Positions 1 to 12,160 of a stretch of DNA of 64,000 nt are shown in pieces. Position 1 is the first letter of the stretch, and each line of letters opens with the position of its first letter. This DNA comes from Tillus elongatus (Eukaryota > Arthropoda > Insecta > Coleoptera > Cleridae): contig OZ023265.1 of assembly GCA_964006375.1 (NCBI GenBank), forward strand, positions 171,369,156 through 171,433,155, written 5' to 3'. The notes under the pieces were generated by a model. That model ran no database searches. It worked only from the letters and a program-made list of their open reading frames with translations, and was not told the origin of the DNA. Position numbers and translations under genes: made by a program.

Positions 1-480
1 AAACAATAGCCATTTTCCATTCACTGTATTACGTTGTATACATATTTTTTCCATGAATGGATGATCAAAGTGGGTAATTTTTTTTGCCGGCAACATATAT
101 ATTTGCCGTTAAGAAGAGATTGGACAAAAAAAGTTCATTTGCAGTGATGTCGTTAAGTCAGTAAAAAAATTAGAAGTATCCGTTTCATTACTATCTCACA
201 AAAACATCCATTTGTTTAGCGTTTCTTAGATCTGGCTGTGGTAAAAGCGATGTTTTCAGGCATGTTAGAATACACTAAAATTGATAATATTGTCTTCAAA
301 CGTTTGATCTAGTCACTTTTATAATTAATTTTCAACCCACGGAACTTTTTTTTTTCGATGGGATCGAATGCACTTAAATTAATTAACAAAAAAAGTTCGG
401 GGCCTAGCAAGTGTGTTTATTAGTGAATTTTCATAAGAATTGTACACTATTAGTAAGATATATTATTAAAACTAATTCTT
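1..480. other. AT-rich flank with a degraded HINE end
   Basis: No coding potential is visible. At about 395-450 there is a decayed copy of the HINE hairpin end (compare 40261 and 51396). It reads on the minus-oriented side and is followed by the AGTGAATTTTC motif. The rest is AT-rich and unassigned. Confidence 0.5.
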
Positions 481-1000
481 TAAATTGAAATGGACCTTGG
501 AGATCGGTTTTAGAGTCCCAGTTAGCGATTATTTGAAAAAAAAATTATTTTATATGGTGCTAGAAAATGAAAATTTGGTCTTAGATATAATATGTAAGTA
601 CTGCAAGTGTCTACAAAAATTGTGTTACAAATTTCATTAAAGTTACAGCAGTTTTTCACAAAAAAAATAATTATTTACAAGTTGCCAAATTATAAATATG
701 GCAGGTATCTTTCCTTATTAATTGCTTGGATCGTTTTCTTTTAGTCAACCCAACCAGTTTTTGCAAACAATAAACAACGAAAAAGGTTTTTTTTAAACAA
801 ATTTGTAGTTATCCGCGAAGCTCATTATGTTATTTTTCTTTAATTTAGTACGTGCGTTTACATAGGTGTTTCTATGGTTCAAGATTGAAGATTCTAGCTT
901 AATGGGAAATTTATTGAGCTATCGGATTTGAAATATTTTTACGACTCTTTCCAACACTTATTTACGGTTGCTGTATCCATACTTTTCGAAAATGATAAAA
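480..1000. repeat. Interior of a second HINE subtype (type 2)
   Basis: This stretch matches 19050-19350 over several hundred bases, including the shared words GTAAGTACTGCAAG, TGTGTTACAAATTTCAT, GGCAGGTAT and CTCATTATG. The order of shared blocks is the same in both places, so it is a dispersed repeat rather than chance similarity. No ORF is present. It probably belongs to the type-2 HINE that hosts the transposon at 19.7-21.3 kb. Confidence 0.6.
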
Positions 1001-1320
1001 TATTGCAGCTTACTATGTAAGACCGACAAACAAGGCAACCTCCAAATCATTTTTGGATAAATGTTTAAAAATGAGATAACAATTTAAACATAAATTTTTC
1101 AATTTACCCAGATTTCTATCTTGGTTCACTTGCTTCGTCGCGGGGGATCTCCTTCCCCTTCCGCATGCCTACAATCACCCTCAATGCATAAACAAAAACA
1201 ATGTAAACAAGAAAAGTAACAACCCCTAAGAAAGTTACGGGACCTGCGGTGAATATAGAGGTTCTGCGCGCGGTAAACAGTATTTTAAGGAGGTATAGCT
1301 ACAAAATGGGATAATGGCAG
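1000..1320. other. No recognisable feature
   Basis: AT-rich sequence between two repeat blocks. I see no ORF, RNA gene or repeat here that I can name. Confidence 0.4.
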
Positions 1321-1500
1321 CTTATAGACGTCCAACTAGCTGGTTCTTTCGCACTTTCCTTTTTATATTCTTCCCCGCCCAGCACCCCTATTCACTCCTG
1401 GCCCCGTAACTTTTTTGTGGGCTGTTTGCAAGAAATCCTTCCTGTGGTTTGGACATCCAGAAGGGGTTCTAAGCATGTTTCCGAAAATAATTTTCTAAGG
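1320..1500. repeat. Dispersed repeat block shared with 19385-19560
   Basis: Both copies carry CCGCCCAGCACC, then a phrase like CTGGTCCATAACTTTCTTG, then GGCTTCTAAGCATGTTTC. Here the block ends exactly where LINE J sequence begins, near 1500. At 19.5 kb it continues into HINE sequence. It is probably a piece of the type-2 HINE interior. Confidence 0.6.
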
Positions 1501-3545
1501 TCCCAGGTTCGGAGGAGAAGGAATAACATGTGCCGGCAAGGAGTTCCACAACTTCGAAGTCCTAGGGACAAAAGAGCGGGCATAACAAGATGTTCTATGT
1601 CTGGTGACCTTGTCAGTAAAAGGGCGCATTCGCTCTGTTCCCCTGGTAGATCTGTTGGGGGCAGCAGGTGGAGGAACTATGGAAGAAAGCTCCCCTGATC
1701 AATGCCCGTGCAAATATCGATAAAAGGAGAGAGGTCACCAACGGCACGTCGGCCCGTGCAAATATCGATAAAAGGAGAGAGGTCACCAACGGCACGTCGG
1801 CGGGCAAGGGATGGCAGCCTTTGGGTGAGGGTAGGGTCACCGATGAGACGTATAATTCTTTTCTGAATGGAGTCCAGGATAGCGAGTGTAGTAGCAGCAG
1901 CGGCACCCCAGATGTGGGAGCAGTGTTCGAGGTTTGGCCTTATTTGTGAAGTTTATAAGGTATAGAGATTAGCTGGTGAAAAGTATTTGCGAGCCCGGAA
2001 GAGGAAACCTAATTTCTTAGCAGCCGCTTCTGCAATTGATGTGACATGTTGGTGCCAATTGAGATTTCGATCCACAGAAATGCCAACAAGTGAAAAGGAA
2101 TCATTACTTTGCATAACTTCTTTGCATAACTTGCTTGTTCATTGTGATGGGTCTAGGGCTGGTGTATCTCTTATGAGATAGAAAGCAAGACTGAGATTTG
2201 GTGGAGTTGAATTGTACAAGATTTCTACTTCCCCAGTCTAATATTTTTTGGAGATCCACAGAGATAGAACCCTGCATGAGTCTGCGATCCTCATCTAATT
2301 GGGCTAAAGAGACAGGCTTAGAATATTGTAGATTTGAGTGGAGGGCGCTGTCATCCGCGTAACTGTGAACTGGGTTGGATGTGCTAGAGAGGAGGTCATT
2401 GATGTGGAGAAGAAACAAAGTAGGGGCTAAAGCTGAACCTTGAGGGACTCCTGCATTAATTGGATACAGTTTAGAGAAATGGCCATCCACGACAACAGAA
2501 ATGTTCCGGTTGGAGATGAAATTTGCTACCCAGGTACAGAGTTTTGGTGGTAGCCCATAGCCCGGAAGTTTATTAAGCAGCGCTGCGTGCCAAACCTGGT
2601 CGAATGCTTTGGATATGTCTAGAGCGACAATCTGGGATTCACCGTGTAGTTCCATAGACTTGTTCCAAGAATGGGTGACAAAGAAAAGGAGGTCGGCAGT
2701 TGATCTGCGCTGACGGAATCCATACTGCCTGTCGTGGATTAGACTGTGTTTTCAAGAAATGTTAGTAATTCTGTGTTTATATACTTTTCCATCACTTTAT
2801 AGACGACTGAAAGGAGAGAAATAGGCCTGTAGTTGCTAGGAAGCGCTTTGGATCCTTTCTTGGGGACGGGTTGTATTCGAGCAGTTTTCCAGTTACTAGA
2901 GAATATGCCTCTATTATAAGATGTCTGAAACAGACGAGTAAGGACAGGAGCAAGTTCTGGTGCGCATTTTTTGAGAACAATTGCTGGTATCTCGTCAAGG
3001 CCAGAAGCTTTCCTGGTATTAGGAGAAGAGAGCAGCTTTCGTACCTTTTTCGTTTTGAAAATGATATCCGTCATTTTATGCGCGACATTGGGGACTGTTG
3101 GTGGTTGAACATTTGGAGGTGTGTTGAAAGTAGAATTGCCGGCGAACAACGGGGCAAAAAGTTCAGCCTTGCCCAGGGCGGTAGAAACAATTTCATCCCC
3201 TGAGACAAGAGGTGGGAACGTGCTCTTTAGAAATTATTCCCAATAGATTTAGCAAGAGTACAGAAGGGTTTGCTGCCGCTGGAGCTTAAGAGGACTTTGT
3301 TTTTGATGTGGTTATTAAGCGAGTTATTTGACTCAGAAAGAGTGCGGACACAGCGCTTTCTGGCGTCGTTAAATGCTTGACGGTTTTCTTGACTGGGATT
3401 GTGTAGAAGCGTTTTGTGAGCTTTGACCTTTTCAAGTCTGGCCTTGTCACAGGATTTAGAGAAGCAGGGCTTTTGAGAGGCTGAAGAGGTTTTCTGTGTA
3501 CGTGGAATAAATAATTCGATGTCAGCTTGGATAATTTCGGTGACA
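1500..3545 (-). pseudogene. LINE family J, copy J1: reverse transcriptase region, decayed
   Basis: Non-LTR retrotransposon remnant, read right to left. The upper end (about 3545-3200) encodes the linker before the polymerase. 3149-2739 encodes the RT fingers (SNYRPISLLSVVYKVMEKYI). 2655-2104 encodes the palm, with [35 protein letters not shown] and an intact catalytic SYADDS. The lower end encodes the C-terminal tail shared by other copies. No RNase H domain is seen. The reading frame changes several times, so no full protein can be made. RT motifs and the C-terminal LWNSLP-type tail suggest the CR1/L2/Daphne or jockey side of the LINE tree; I cannot place it more exactly. Other copies lie at 4.7, 6.7, 15.8, 27.7, 29.5 and 43.0 kb. 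Confidence 0.85.
1705..1800 (-). repeat. 48-bp perfect tandem duplication inside LINE J1
   Basis: The 48-bp unit at 1705-1752 is repeated without change at 1753-1800. Its length is 16 codons, so it keeps the frame. The other J copies (for example 16150-16203 and 43280-43345) have only one unit, so the duplication is specific to this copy and recent. Confidence 0.9.
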
Positions 3546-3587
3546 ATGAAATATATAGCGTGGAAAAAGGTTGTAAAAGGCGTAACT

Positions 3588-3800
3588 CGTTACAATACTA
3601 ATTACAGCGAGAACACACCTATATAGTAATACGGCTATGGTAGCCAGCCTAATAGAAGATTGTGAGATGTAGGGCAGGGTCGCCATCTCTGTGTGGAACC
3701 AGGTAGTAGGTTGTCACGACAGTTCCAAATAACACAAAATGTTATAAAATAGAGAATGTGTACAACCAATAACAGCTATACAATCGCCATAAAATTAATC
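3588..3800 (-). mobile_element. Retrozyme/Penelope-like repeat, family A, hammerhead core lost
   Basis: The reverse complement matches the hammerhead-bearing repeat at 32.77-33.05 kb and the one at 8.66-8.85 kb. Shared words include TGTCGTGACAAC, ATCTCACAAT and GGCTGGCTACC. The stem I side, TGTAATTAGTAT, is present, but the CTGANGA core and stem II that should follow are replaced by unrelated sequence. It is a ribozyme-free relic. Confidence 0.65.
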
Positions 3801-4580
3801 TTGTTATAGAAAACAATTTTATATTAATTCAACTACAAACAAATCATGATTGATGAGCTATGATATATTTACTGACTGTTTCAATACTACACTACAAAAC
3901 CAAACGCATTAGAACGTTTGCATTGTTTGCATTCCATCGTTCGGAATGCGATTTTGTTATCAGTTTTTTCTTTTTCATTATTTAACTAGGAGTTATAGGT
4001 TTTTAGAACCGACTGGAAATATAAATTGTACAACAATAACAAAAACAAAAAGTTCCCAGACAATGAGAGCTTTTTGAATGCAAATGTCTATTGTTTGGAG
4101 CGTGGCAGGTCGTTGAAAATATTGCTGGTATTTCTGAAAGAATTTGAGGGAATAATTTATTTTAATTTGGGAAGACGTTTAACAATTCATTTGTAACGTA
4201 ACTTTGACCTCGTTTAGGGTAGTTACTCCTGTCCAAAAGTTCATTCGACGTTGTTATACTTTTATGTGTTTGTTGATTGTTGACGGGACGCGCTCGGTTT
4301 GTTCCATCCACCCGTTTAACTAATGGTAGACCATAACAAATGTTCTCGCATGAGTGTTTCCCGAGTGTTTTTATTATTTAGCTCTTATTTCCTCTTGTCA
4401 TTTTCATTAATAGGACAAAATTTGTCTCGTTTATGTTTGTTCTGCGTTAATATTAGGCTAACAAATGTACCCACGATCGTTTCGTCTGAGATGCTTCTAC
4501 AATTTTTTTGTTATGTATACAGGGCGCACATATTTACTTTTGCTCACTACAGAAAACTCATACACGATATAGGCCCAGTC
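3800..4580. other. No recognisable feature
   Basis: AT-rich DNA. A 93-codon open frame at 4323-4604 has no recognisable motif and is not supported by anything around it. Confidence 0.4.
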
Positions 4581-4581
4581 A

Positions 4582-4653
4582 CCGTAGACAAAAAATCTCG
4601 TTAGGTCACAAAAAATCGCCCTAGGTCACAAAAAATCGCATTAGGGCACAAAA
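4582..4653. repeat. Short tandem repeat, about 20-bp unit, three to four copies
   Basis: The phrase GGTCACAAAAAATCG recurs with small changes at about 20-bp spacing. The array ends within a few bases of LINE J2. Confidence 0.75.
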
Positions 4654-4659
4654 AATCCC

Positions 4660-5806
4660 GTCTTTAGCCAATATGGTTCAGCAACCTACTTACTTTCCTC
4701 GCATCCCAACACACCTCAAATCCCTTGGATCTCCTCCGTACTACAAAACCTGAATGCTATAAGATATCAGTCACCGCCCCCCTTGGTCGCTCAGACCACG
4801 GCATGGTCACTGCTTCCTGCGCAATGCAACCCGATGTCACAGAGTCATCACAGCCACGTATCGTTTGGCACTACAACTTCGCGAACTGGGACGAAATGCG
4901 GTATTACTTTTCCTCATTTCCATAGACGTCTGTCTGCTTCTCTCATCCTGACCCCTCAGATATCTCACAAAACGTCACCGAAACTATCCAAGCTGGCATG
5001 GAATTATTTATTCCACATACACAGAAAACCTCTTCAGCCACTCAAAAGCTCTGGTTCTCTAAATCCTGTGACAAGGCCAGACTGGAAAAGGTCAAAGCTC
5101 ACAAAACGCTTCTACACAATCCCAGTCAAGAAAACCGTTAAGCATTTAACGACGCAAGAAACCGCTATGTCCGCATTCTTTCTGAGGCAAAAAAATCGTT
5201 TAATAACCACATCAAAAACAAAGTCCTCTCAAGCTCCAACGGCAGCAAAACCTTCTGGACTCTTGCTAAATCTATTGGGAATAATTGCTGCAAGAACACG
5301 TTGCCATCTCTTGTTTCAGGGGATGAAATTGTTTCTACCGCCCTGGACAAGGCTGAACTTTTTGCCTCGTTGTTCGCCGGCAATTCTACTCTCAACTTAC
5401 CTCCAAATGTTCAACCACCAACAGTCCCCAATGTCGCGCATAAAATGCCGGATATCATTTTCAAAACCAAAAAGGTACGAAAGATGCTCTCTTCTCTTAA
5501 TACCAGGAAAGCCTATGGCCTTGACGAGATCCCAGCAATTGTTTTCAAAAACTGCGCACAAGAACTTGCTCATGTCCTGACTCGTCTGTTTCAAACATCT
5601 TACAATAGAGGCATGTTCCCTAGTAACTAGAAAACGGCTCGAGTACAACCCGTCCCCAAGAAAGGATTCAAAGCGCTTTCTAGCAACTACAGGCCTATTT
5701 ATCTCCTTTCAGTCGTCTCTGAAGTGATGGAAAAGTATATAAACCGAATTACTAAAATTTATTGAAAAACACAGTCTAATCCACGACAGGCAGTATGGAT
5801 TTGAGT
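4660..5806 (+). pseudogene. LINE family J, copy J2: endonuclease end and start of RT
   Basis: This is the only J copy here that reaches upstream of the RT. About 4660-4850 encodes the C-terminal end of an apurinic-type endonuclease, with the TAPLGRSDHGMV motif holding the catalytic SDH. The linker follows, then the RT fingers at 5301-5630 (TRKAYGLDEIPAIV). The frame shifts near 4730 and 4860. A stop replaces the Trp after MFPSN at about 5628. Sequence identity to family J stops at about 5806, just after the QYGF codons. It lies head-to-tail with J3 downstream, separated by a HINE-like block. Confidence 0.85.
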
Positions 5807-5815
5807 GTCACCAGT

Positions 5816-6150
5816 GGCACTCAATTTTTTTTCTTTAAATGCCTATAACTTTTTATTTTAACTTAGAAGATCTAAATTTCGGCATGTAGGATAAGTTTGA
5901 TCGTAGAAACGTATACGTCAAATTTAGTTGTCACAGGCCTGTTTTTTTCGGAGATACAAAAAATTTCCGAAAGTAAACCCAAAAATTTCCTGCAAAAAGT
6001 GGTCCGATTATCCTGGTCAACGAAGCCATTCAGAAAAGGAAGGTACGGACCAAATTTCATCAAAATCGGCCCCTTATTATTTGAGTTATCGGTACTATAT
6101 ATGATATCTCATTAGTGAATTTTTCGTAAAACGAAAAATTCGCTAAAAAG
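5816..6150 (-). mobile_element. HINE-like element, minus orientation, TA tract lost
   Basis: The family signatures appear in order: the ATCAAAATCGGCC phrase, GAGTTATCGG, a very short TATATATG where other copies have a long TA tract, and a terminal hairpin with AGTGAATTTT and an inverted partner at 6113-6150. The lower end stops at the J2 boundary. The GCTGCGTCC end is missing. Confidence 0.6.
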
Positions 6151-6660
6151 TTAAATGAAAGTTTGCTTACAAAAAAAAAACACCGTATTTAAATAACACC
6201 CATACATTATGTTTAAAAAAAATTGTGGAAAGGCACGCTTAAAACACCGATCCTAACAAATACAGTGTTGATCCAGTCAACAGGTCAGTCCATAAGTAAC
6301 GGAATGAGTAACGCTAGAAAACGACAAGTTAAAACTCTCATTGACACTATGATAAATCCTGGAGGTAATATGCTGGGAGTGTGATTAATGCCAGAGGTCG
6401 GCGATTTATTTGCTTTGGAGTAGTTTACGATCGGAAAGTTCGATAGATAGCTTAAGAGCCGAGAGCTATAGTTTTATCTACCACTAGGCGATTTCCCCCG
6501 TAAACGCGAAATTTACGTGTTCAATTGTTCACTGGTACCATATCGCAGGCAATAATTTACTATTATCGACTGATTCTTTATCGTAAGTGTCACTTATTAA
6601 ATTATACAATTGATAGAAATCTATTTCAACATTATTCCCCATTGTAGTAAAACAATCTGT
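6150..6660. other. No recognisable feature
   Basis: AT-rich spacer between a HINE relic and the 5'-truncated end of LINE J3. No ORF or repeat is identified. Confidence 0.4.
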
Positions 6661-8165
6661 AATATCCCAGCAATTGTCCTCAAAAAATGCGCACCAGAAC
6701 TTGCTCCTGTCCTCACTCGTCTGTTTCAGACATCTTACAATAGATGCATATTCTCTAGTAACTGGAAAACTGCTCGAGTACATCCCGTCCCCAAGAAAGG
6801 ACCCAAAGCGCTTCCTAGCAACTACATGCCTATTTCTCTCCTTTCAGTCGTCTCTAAAGTGATGGAAAAGTATATAAACACCGAATTACTAAAATTTCTT
6901 GAAAAACACAGTCGAATCCACGACAGGCAGTATGGATTCCGTCAGCGCAGATCAACTGCCGACCTCCTTTCCATTCTTGGAACAAGTCTATGGAACTACA
7001 CGGTGAATCCCAAATTATCGCTCTAGACATATCCAAAGCATTTCGACGAGGTCTGGCACGCAGCGCTGCTTAATAAACTTCCGGCCTTTGGCCTACCACC
7101 AAAACTCTGTACCTGGACAGCAAATTTCCTCTCCAACCGGAGCATTTCTGTTGTCGTGGATGGCCTTTCCTCTAAACTGTATCCAATTAGTGCAGGAGAT
7201 TCTCAAGGTTCAGCTTTAGCCCCTACTTTGTTTCTTCTCCACATCAATGACTTCCTCTCTAGCACATCCAACCCAGTTCACAGTTGCGCGGACGACAGCA
7301 CCTTCCACTCAAATATACAATATTCTAAGGCTGTCTCTTTAGCCCAGTTAGATGATGATCGCAGACTCACGGAGAGTTGTGTCTCCGTGGATCTCCAAAA
7401 AATATTAGACTGGGGAAGTAGAAATCTTGTACAATTCAACCCCACCAAATCTCAGTCTTGCTTTCTATCTCATAACAACTTATTCAAAGTAATGAGTCCT
7501 TTTCACATGTTGGCATTTCTGTGGATCGAAATCTCCATTGGCACCAACATGTCACATCAATTGCAGAAGCGGCTGCTAAGAAATTAGGTTTCCTCTCCCG
7601 GACTCGCAAATACTTTTCACCAGCTAATCTCTATACCTTATATACTTCATAAACAAGGCCAAACCTCGAATACTGCTCCCACATCTGGGGTGCCGCTGCC
7701 GCTTCTACACTCGCTATCCTGGACTCCATTCAGAAGAGAGCTATACGCCTCATCGATGACGCTACCCTCACCCAAAGGCTGCTATCCCTTGCCCACCGAC
7801 GTGCCGTTGGTGACCTCCCTCTCTATCTCCCGCCCCCCCCTCGTTTATAGATATCTGCACGGGCACTGCTCAGAGGAGCTTTCTTCCATAGTTCCTCCAC
7901 CTGTTGCCCCCAACAGATCTACCAGGGGAACGGAACGAATGCACCCTTTTACTGTCCAGGTCACCAGACATAGAACATCTTGTTATGCCCGCTCTTTTGT
8001 CGCTAGGACTTCCAAGTTGTGGAATTCCTTACCGGCACATGTTTTTCCTTCTTCTACGAACCTCCACACCTTCGAGCCCAGAATTAACAAGTTGCCTCTT
8101 TTCTCCTTGTCGACACCCACGGTACGATAGTATTTAGGCTGTAAGCCCTCGTGGTGTGTTGTTGA
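6660..8165 (+). pseudogene. LINE family J, copy J3: RT to 3' end
   Basis: A 5'-truncated copy starting inside the RT fingers (IPAIVLKKCAPELAPVL). It continues through SNYMPISLL, the [16 protein letters not shown] block, the palm (GSALAPTLFLLHIND) and on to the element end. The catalytic motif reads SCADDS instead of SYADDS, so it was dead or became so by mutation. Frames shift near 7030, 7480 and 7620. The coding end (RINKLPLFSLSTPTVR) is followed by a short 3' UTR with CCTCGTGGTGTGTTGTTGAAA and a weak A/T tail near 8165. The 5' junction is at about 6660. Confidence 0.87.
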
Positions 8166-8430
8166 AATATATAAAAAATATCGGGGATCTAGATTATAGG
8201 GTGCAATAAATCACATACAGGCATGCGGCACGGCTTGTAAACAATATTGCAAGTAGTTGCGAATTGATTTTAAAAACCGATCGCTGAGCAAAACTTAAAA
8301 TATGTATTGACAGTTAAATTTGTCATGTTCGAGGTGACAGAGTTATAAAATATACGAATTTTACGTTTTCTGTATTATGTTCTTGGGAACAGCATTAAAA
8401 CAGGGATGTTAAACTGGTGCAAGCTAAACT
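8165..8430. other. No recognisable feature
   Basis: AT-rich spacer between LINE J3 and an RNase H fragment. Confidence 0.4.
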
Positions 8431-8439
8431 GGACTCTAT

Positions 8440-8660
8440 AGTCCCACTAGCGTGGTCATAAGTGACCGCCAGGCATTGGACAGAGACAGTGAAAGACTGA
8501 CAAACAACTCATCCGTATCGTATACAAACGGCTCGAAACAAATGGTGGGAGCAGGACTAGGAATCAGAAGACCTAACTTCTGACTCGCTATGTCCCTAGG
8601 AAAGACTTCCATCATCTTCGAAGCAGAAATGTATCTATATAGGGCCAGGTGCATTCGGAC
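8440..8660 (+). pseudogene. RNase H fragment of a LINE
   Basis: One frame reads SYTNGSKQMVGAGLGIRRPN, then a stop, then MSLGKTSIIFEAEMY. This is the order of motifs in the RNase H domain of I/R1-type LINEs: the first catalytic block (normally YTDGS, here with Asn for Asp) and the FEAEM block with the catalytic Glu. The fragment is cut off at 8660, where a hammerhead repeat begins. It is distinct from the RNase H LINE at 53.6-55.2 kb. Confidence 0.6.
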
Positions 8661-8662
8661 TA

Positions 8663-8725
8663 TAATTGGAAACGCATACCGGTTTCGCTCTCATTAGAGC
8701 TCATCAGTGCGCTATACCAAATTAC
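8663..8725 (-). ncRNA. Type I hammerhead ribozyme, core intact
   Basis: On the minus strand the motif order is: stem I strand TTTGGTATAGCGCA, core CTGATGA (8707-8701), stem II GCTCT/AGAGC with loop AATG, core GAAA, palindromic stem III ACCGGT, cleavage base A, and the returning stem I strand TGCGTTTCCAA. All conserved hammerhead core bases are present. The ACC/GGU stem III has no loop, so a single molecule would fold poorly. Two copies could share stem III, as described for dimeric hammerheads. Known carriers of such motifs are Penelope-like elements and retrozymes. Confidence 0.8.
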
Positions 8726-8850
8726 AGCTAGAATACACCCAATAGCAAGGTAGCCAGGCTCGAAGAACATAGTGAGATGTACGGCAGTATCGCCATCGGT
8801 GGCGTAGCCAGGTTATACGTTGTCACGACAGCTCTAATAAACGATATTAT
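8663..8850 (-). mobile_element. Retrozyme/Penelope-like repeat, family A
   Basis: Reading right to left, the repeat carries TGTCGTGACAAC, the GTACATCTCACTATG block and CCTGGCTACC, then a hammerhead motif at 8725-8663. It matches the tandem copies at 32.76-33.24 kb up to the ribozyme and diverges soon after the cleavage site. That is the behaviour expected of a linear copy opened at or near that site. Confidence 0.7.
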
Positions 8851-8879
8851 CAACATTTTACCAAACTTTTTTTGGAAAA

Positions 8880-9165
8880 TTGCTACCTCAATTTATTTCA
8901 AGAGAATAATTAAAGAAAGCACTGAAAACTCTTAAATAAGGAAAACCTCCTGTTGTAGACGAAATAACAGGTGTACTTTTAAAACATTGTGGTGAAAACA
9001 TAAAAAAAGAATTGTTCAATTTGATCGCAAAATAAATTAAATGAAACACGTTCACATTCGTTTTTGAAGGTGGCAAAACATGAAATATTTTATGGAAAGC
9101 CCATAACTACCAATAAACATTGCAACCTGTTATTTCCTTAGAGTATAAAACGCGTTAGAACGTCA
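8880..9165 (+). pseudogene. RTE-like reverse transcriptase fragment
   Basis: Broken frames give VVDEITGVLLKHCGENIKKE, then LFNLIAK, then a segment ending in KPITTNKHCNLLFP. The pattern KxPGxDEI...LLKHxGE...LxxLI is typical of RTE-type RT fingers. At least two frame changes occur in 280 bp. The neighbours on both sides are unrelated. Confidence 0.5.
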
Positions 9166-9759
9166 GTTTGTTTTGACGTCAGTTATTATTCATATTCTGT
9201 TCAAAATTACTCAGCACTTTATAATCCAATTTTCAATGCTAAGTCTGCGAAATGTGTTTAGAGAGAACGGTATCGTAAACTTGTGCTGGCTTTTGTAAAG
9301 GGGAACGTGGAAATGCCTTGTTAGACAAGTCTGAATTATGTAATTTCACTTATTTTCATTATTACAGTGTTAAGGCTTAAGTCAGAGTCAATTTATGTAA
9401 TTGAAGTTTACTGTTTTGGATAAACATAGTAGACTAAATACAAAAGTAGGGCAGAAGCTTGGAAAAATGATGCGTGTTCATTAACATTGATAAAAATTAA
9501 TTCCAATTATTCAAACTTCCCAAGTTTTCTCAGTTTTTAATATATTGTCTTTTGGTAATTGATTTACCGTCAGAGTGTTTCTGCAATACGATCTCGTTTA
9601 CTGAATACATATGTTGCGACTTTTTCCCTGGCTCAATGATGTTTCCTTGTCGCATAGTGCCTTTCGACATGTTTCTAGGCAATTTTACGTAGATATGAAC
9701 CCTGCACTATCATTTTCTTTTAACTGGTACTACAGTAACTTTGATGAGAGCTGAGCATA
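9165..9759. other. No recognisable feature
   Basis: AT-rich spacer with no ORF or repeat that I can name. Confidence 0.4.
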
Positions 9760-10130
9760 TTAGTGAATTTTCTTTAAAAAAATTAACTGAGAAAATTCCG
9801 ACTTTTGAATTTTGAAAACATTTCTTCCAATGAGTGCTAATTAGACCCACTAGAACATATACCCGGGTTCAGTTTTAATTTTTAAATATCTATATATGCG
9901 CGTGTGTGTGTGCGCGCGCGCGTGGGTGCATGCGTGCGTGTGTGTAACACACCGATAATATAAAAAATAATGGGCCGATTTTGATCAAATGTGGTGAGTA
10001 CCTTCCTTTTGCAAGTGGCTTGAAGAAGTTCGTTAGGCAGAAAAATCTGACAAGGTTAAATAGATTAAAGCATGCTTTGTTTCAATTAGCCAGTCGAATT
10101 CCCCCGCTCCGTGCCAGTTCTGAGCTGACA
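9760..10130 (+). mobile_element. HINE copy with a GT/GC tract in place of (TA)n
   Basis: It starts with TTAGTGAATTTTC, then the family phrase ACTTTTGAATTTTG, then a degraded form of the CATATCCGGGGTCAG phrase. The central tract at 9897-9945 is (GT)n and (GC)n with almost no TA. The other half follows (CACACCGATAA, GGGCCGATTTTGATC, AAGTTCGTTAG). The usual GCTGCGTCC end is missing and another HINE starts immediately after. Confidence 0.75.
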
Positions 10131-10230
10131 TTTAACTAATGAGAAGATCCCGACTTTTGAATTTTGAAAGAAATTTCTTCAAATGAGCGCACACTAGGAC
10201 CCCTAAAACCCATATCCAGGGTCAGTTTCA

Positions 10231-10302
<72 letters not shown>
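10131..10302 (+). mobile_element. HINE 5' half ending in a TA tract
   Basis: It repeats the family start (AATGAGAAGATCCCGACTTTTG) through CCCATATCCAGGGTCAG and a (TA)n tract at about 10236-10302. The other half is absent: an R1-like LINE follows directly, with its (ATAA)n tail abutting the TA tract. Confidence 0.75.
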
Positions 10303-11587
<1,285 letters not shown>

Positions 11588-11678
11588 GTTAGTTTCATAT
11601 AACGCCTTCGTCTTGCTCGTGAATTTTTATCAAAAGTCGTTGTTCTTACAGGATAGTAAGGCATTTTACGCACATATT

Positions 11679-11748
11679 TTTTTCCCTCAGGGCTCGTCCG
11701 TGGCCTTGCCGCCCCGATAGCACTGCAACCTTTGGTTGATTGTGCATA
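11679..11748 (-). mobile_element. 70-bp retroposed LINE tail with 12-bp target duplication
   Basis: Reading right to left it starts at TATGCACAATCAACC, includes GAGCCCTGAGGG, and ends in a short A tail. The same tail ends the RNase H LINE at 53.6 kb. The flanking TACGCACATATT at 11667-11678 is repeated at 11749-11760 as a target-site duplication. A second insertion at 22345 has almost the same 5' boundary. Confidence 0.85.
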
Positions 11749-11889
11749 TACGCACATATTGGTAGACACATTTCAAGTAAGGGTTTCCATGCCCTTATTG
11801 CATAAGAGGGACGGCTCCATCTCTGTTGACACTGCTGGTTTGCTGACCCGTTAGCCGATCAATACGCACATTTCTTCACCATACCAGCG

Positions 11890-12160
11890 ACAGGTCTATT
11901 TAGTTGGCAAAAAATTCTCTTAGCCTGGATAACTTAGAAATAACTCAAGGAGAGGTCTTATCTGCACTAAAGACTCTCGACACTGATCCTTATCGCTACG
12001 AAAATGCCGATGAGTTCGCTGCCCGATAACGTATCTGTGAAAATTCTCTCTGAAAACTGACACTTTGCCAAAAATATGGTTGTTTGCATCCCTGGTTATA
12101 ATTTTTAAATCCCCAGAGAACCTGGAATCCAGCATCTACCGCCCTACAGGTTTAAGTTAA
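11890..12160 (+). pseudogene. Possible LINE RT remnant
   Basis: One frame gives LDNLEITQGEVLSALKTLDT, resembling the EVLxALxxLDxxKSxGPD entry to LINE reverse transcriptases. A second frame gives IPREPGIQHLPPYR, which may be a damaged form of the following conserved block. The match is short and needs frame changes, so this could be chance. Confidence 0.3.
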
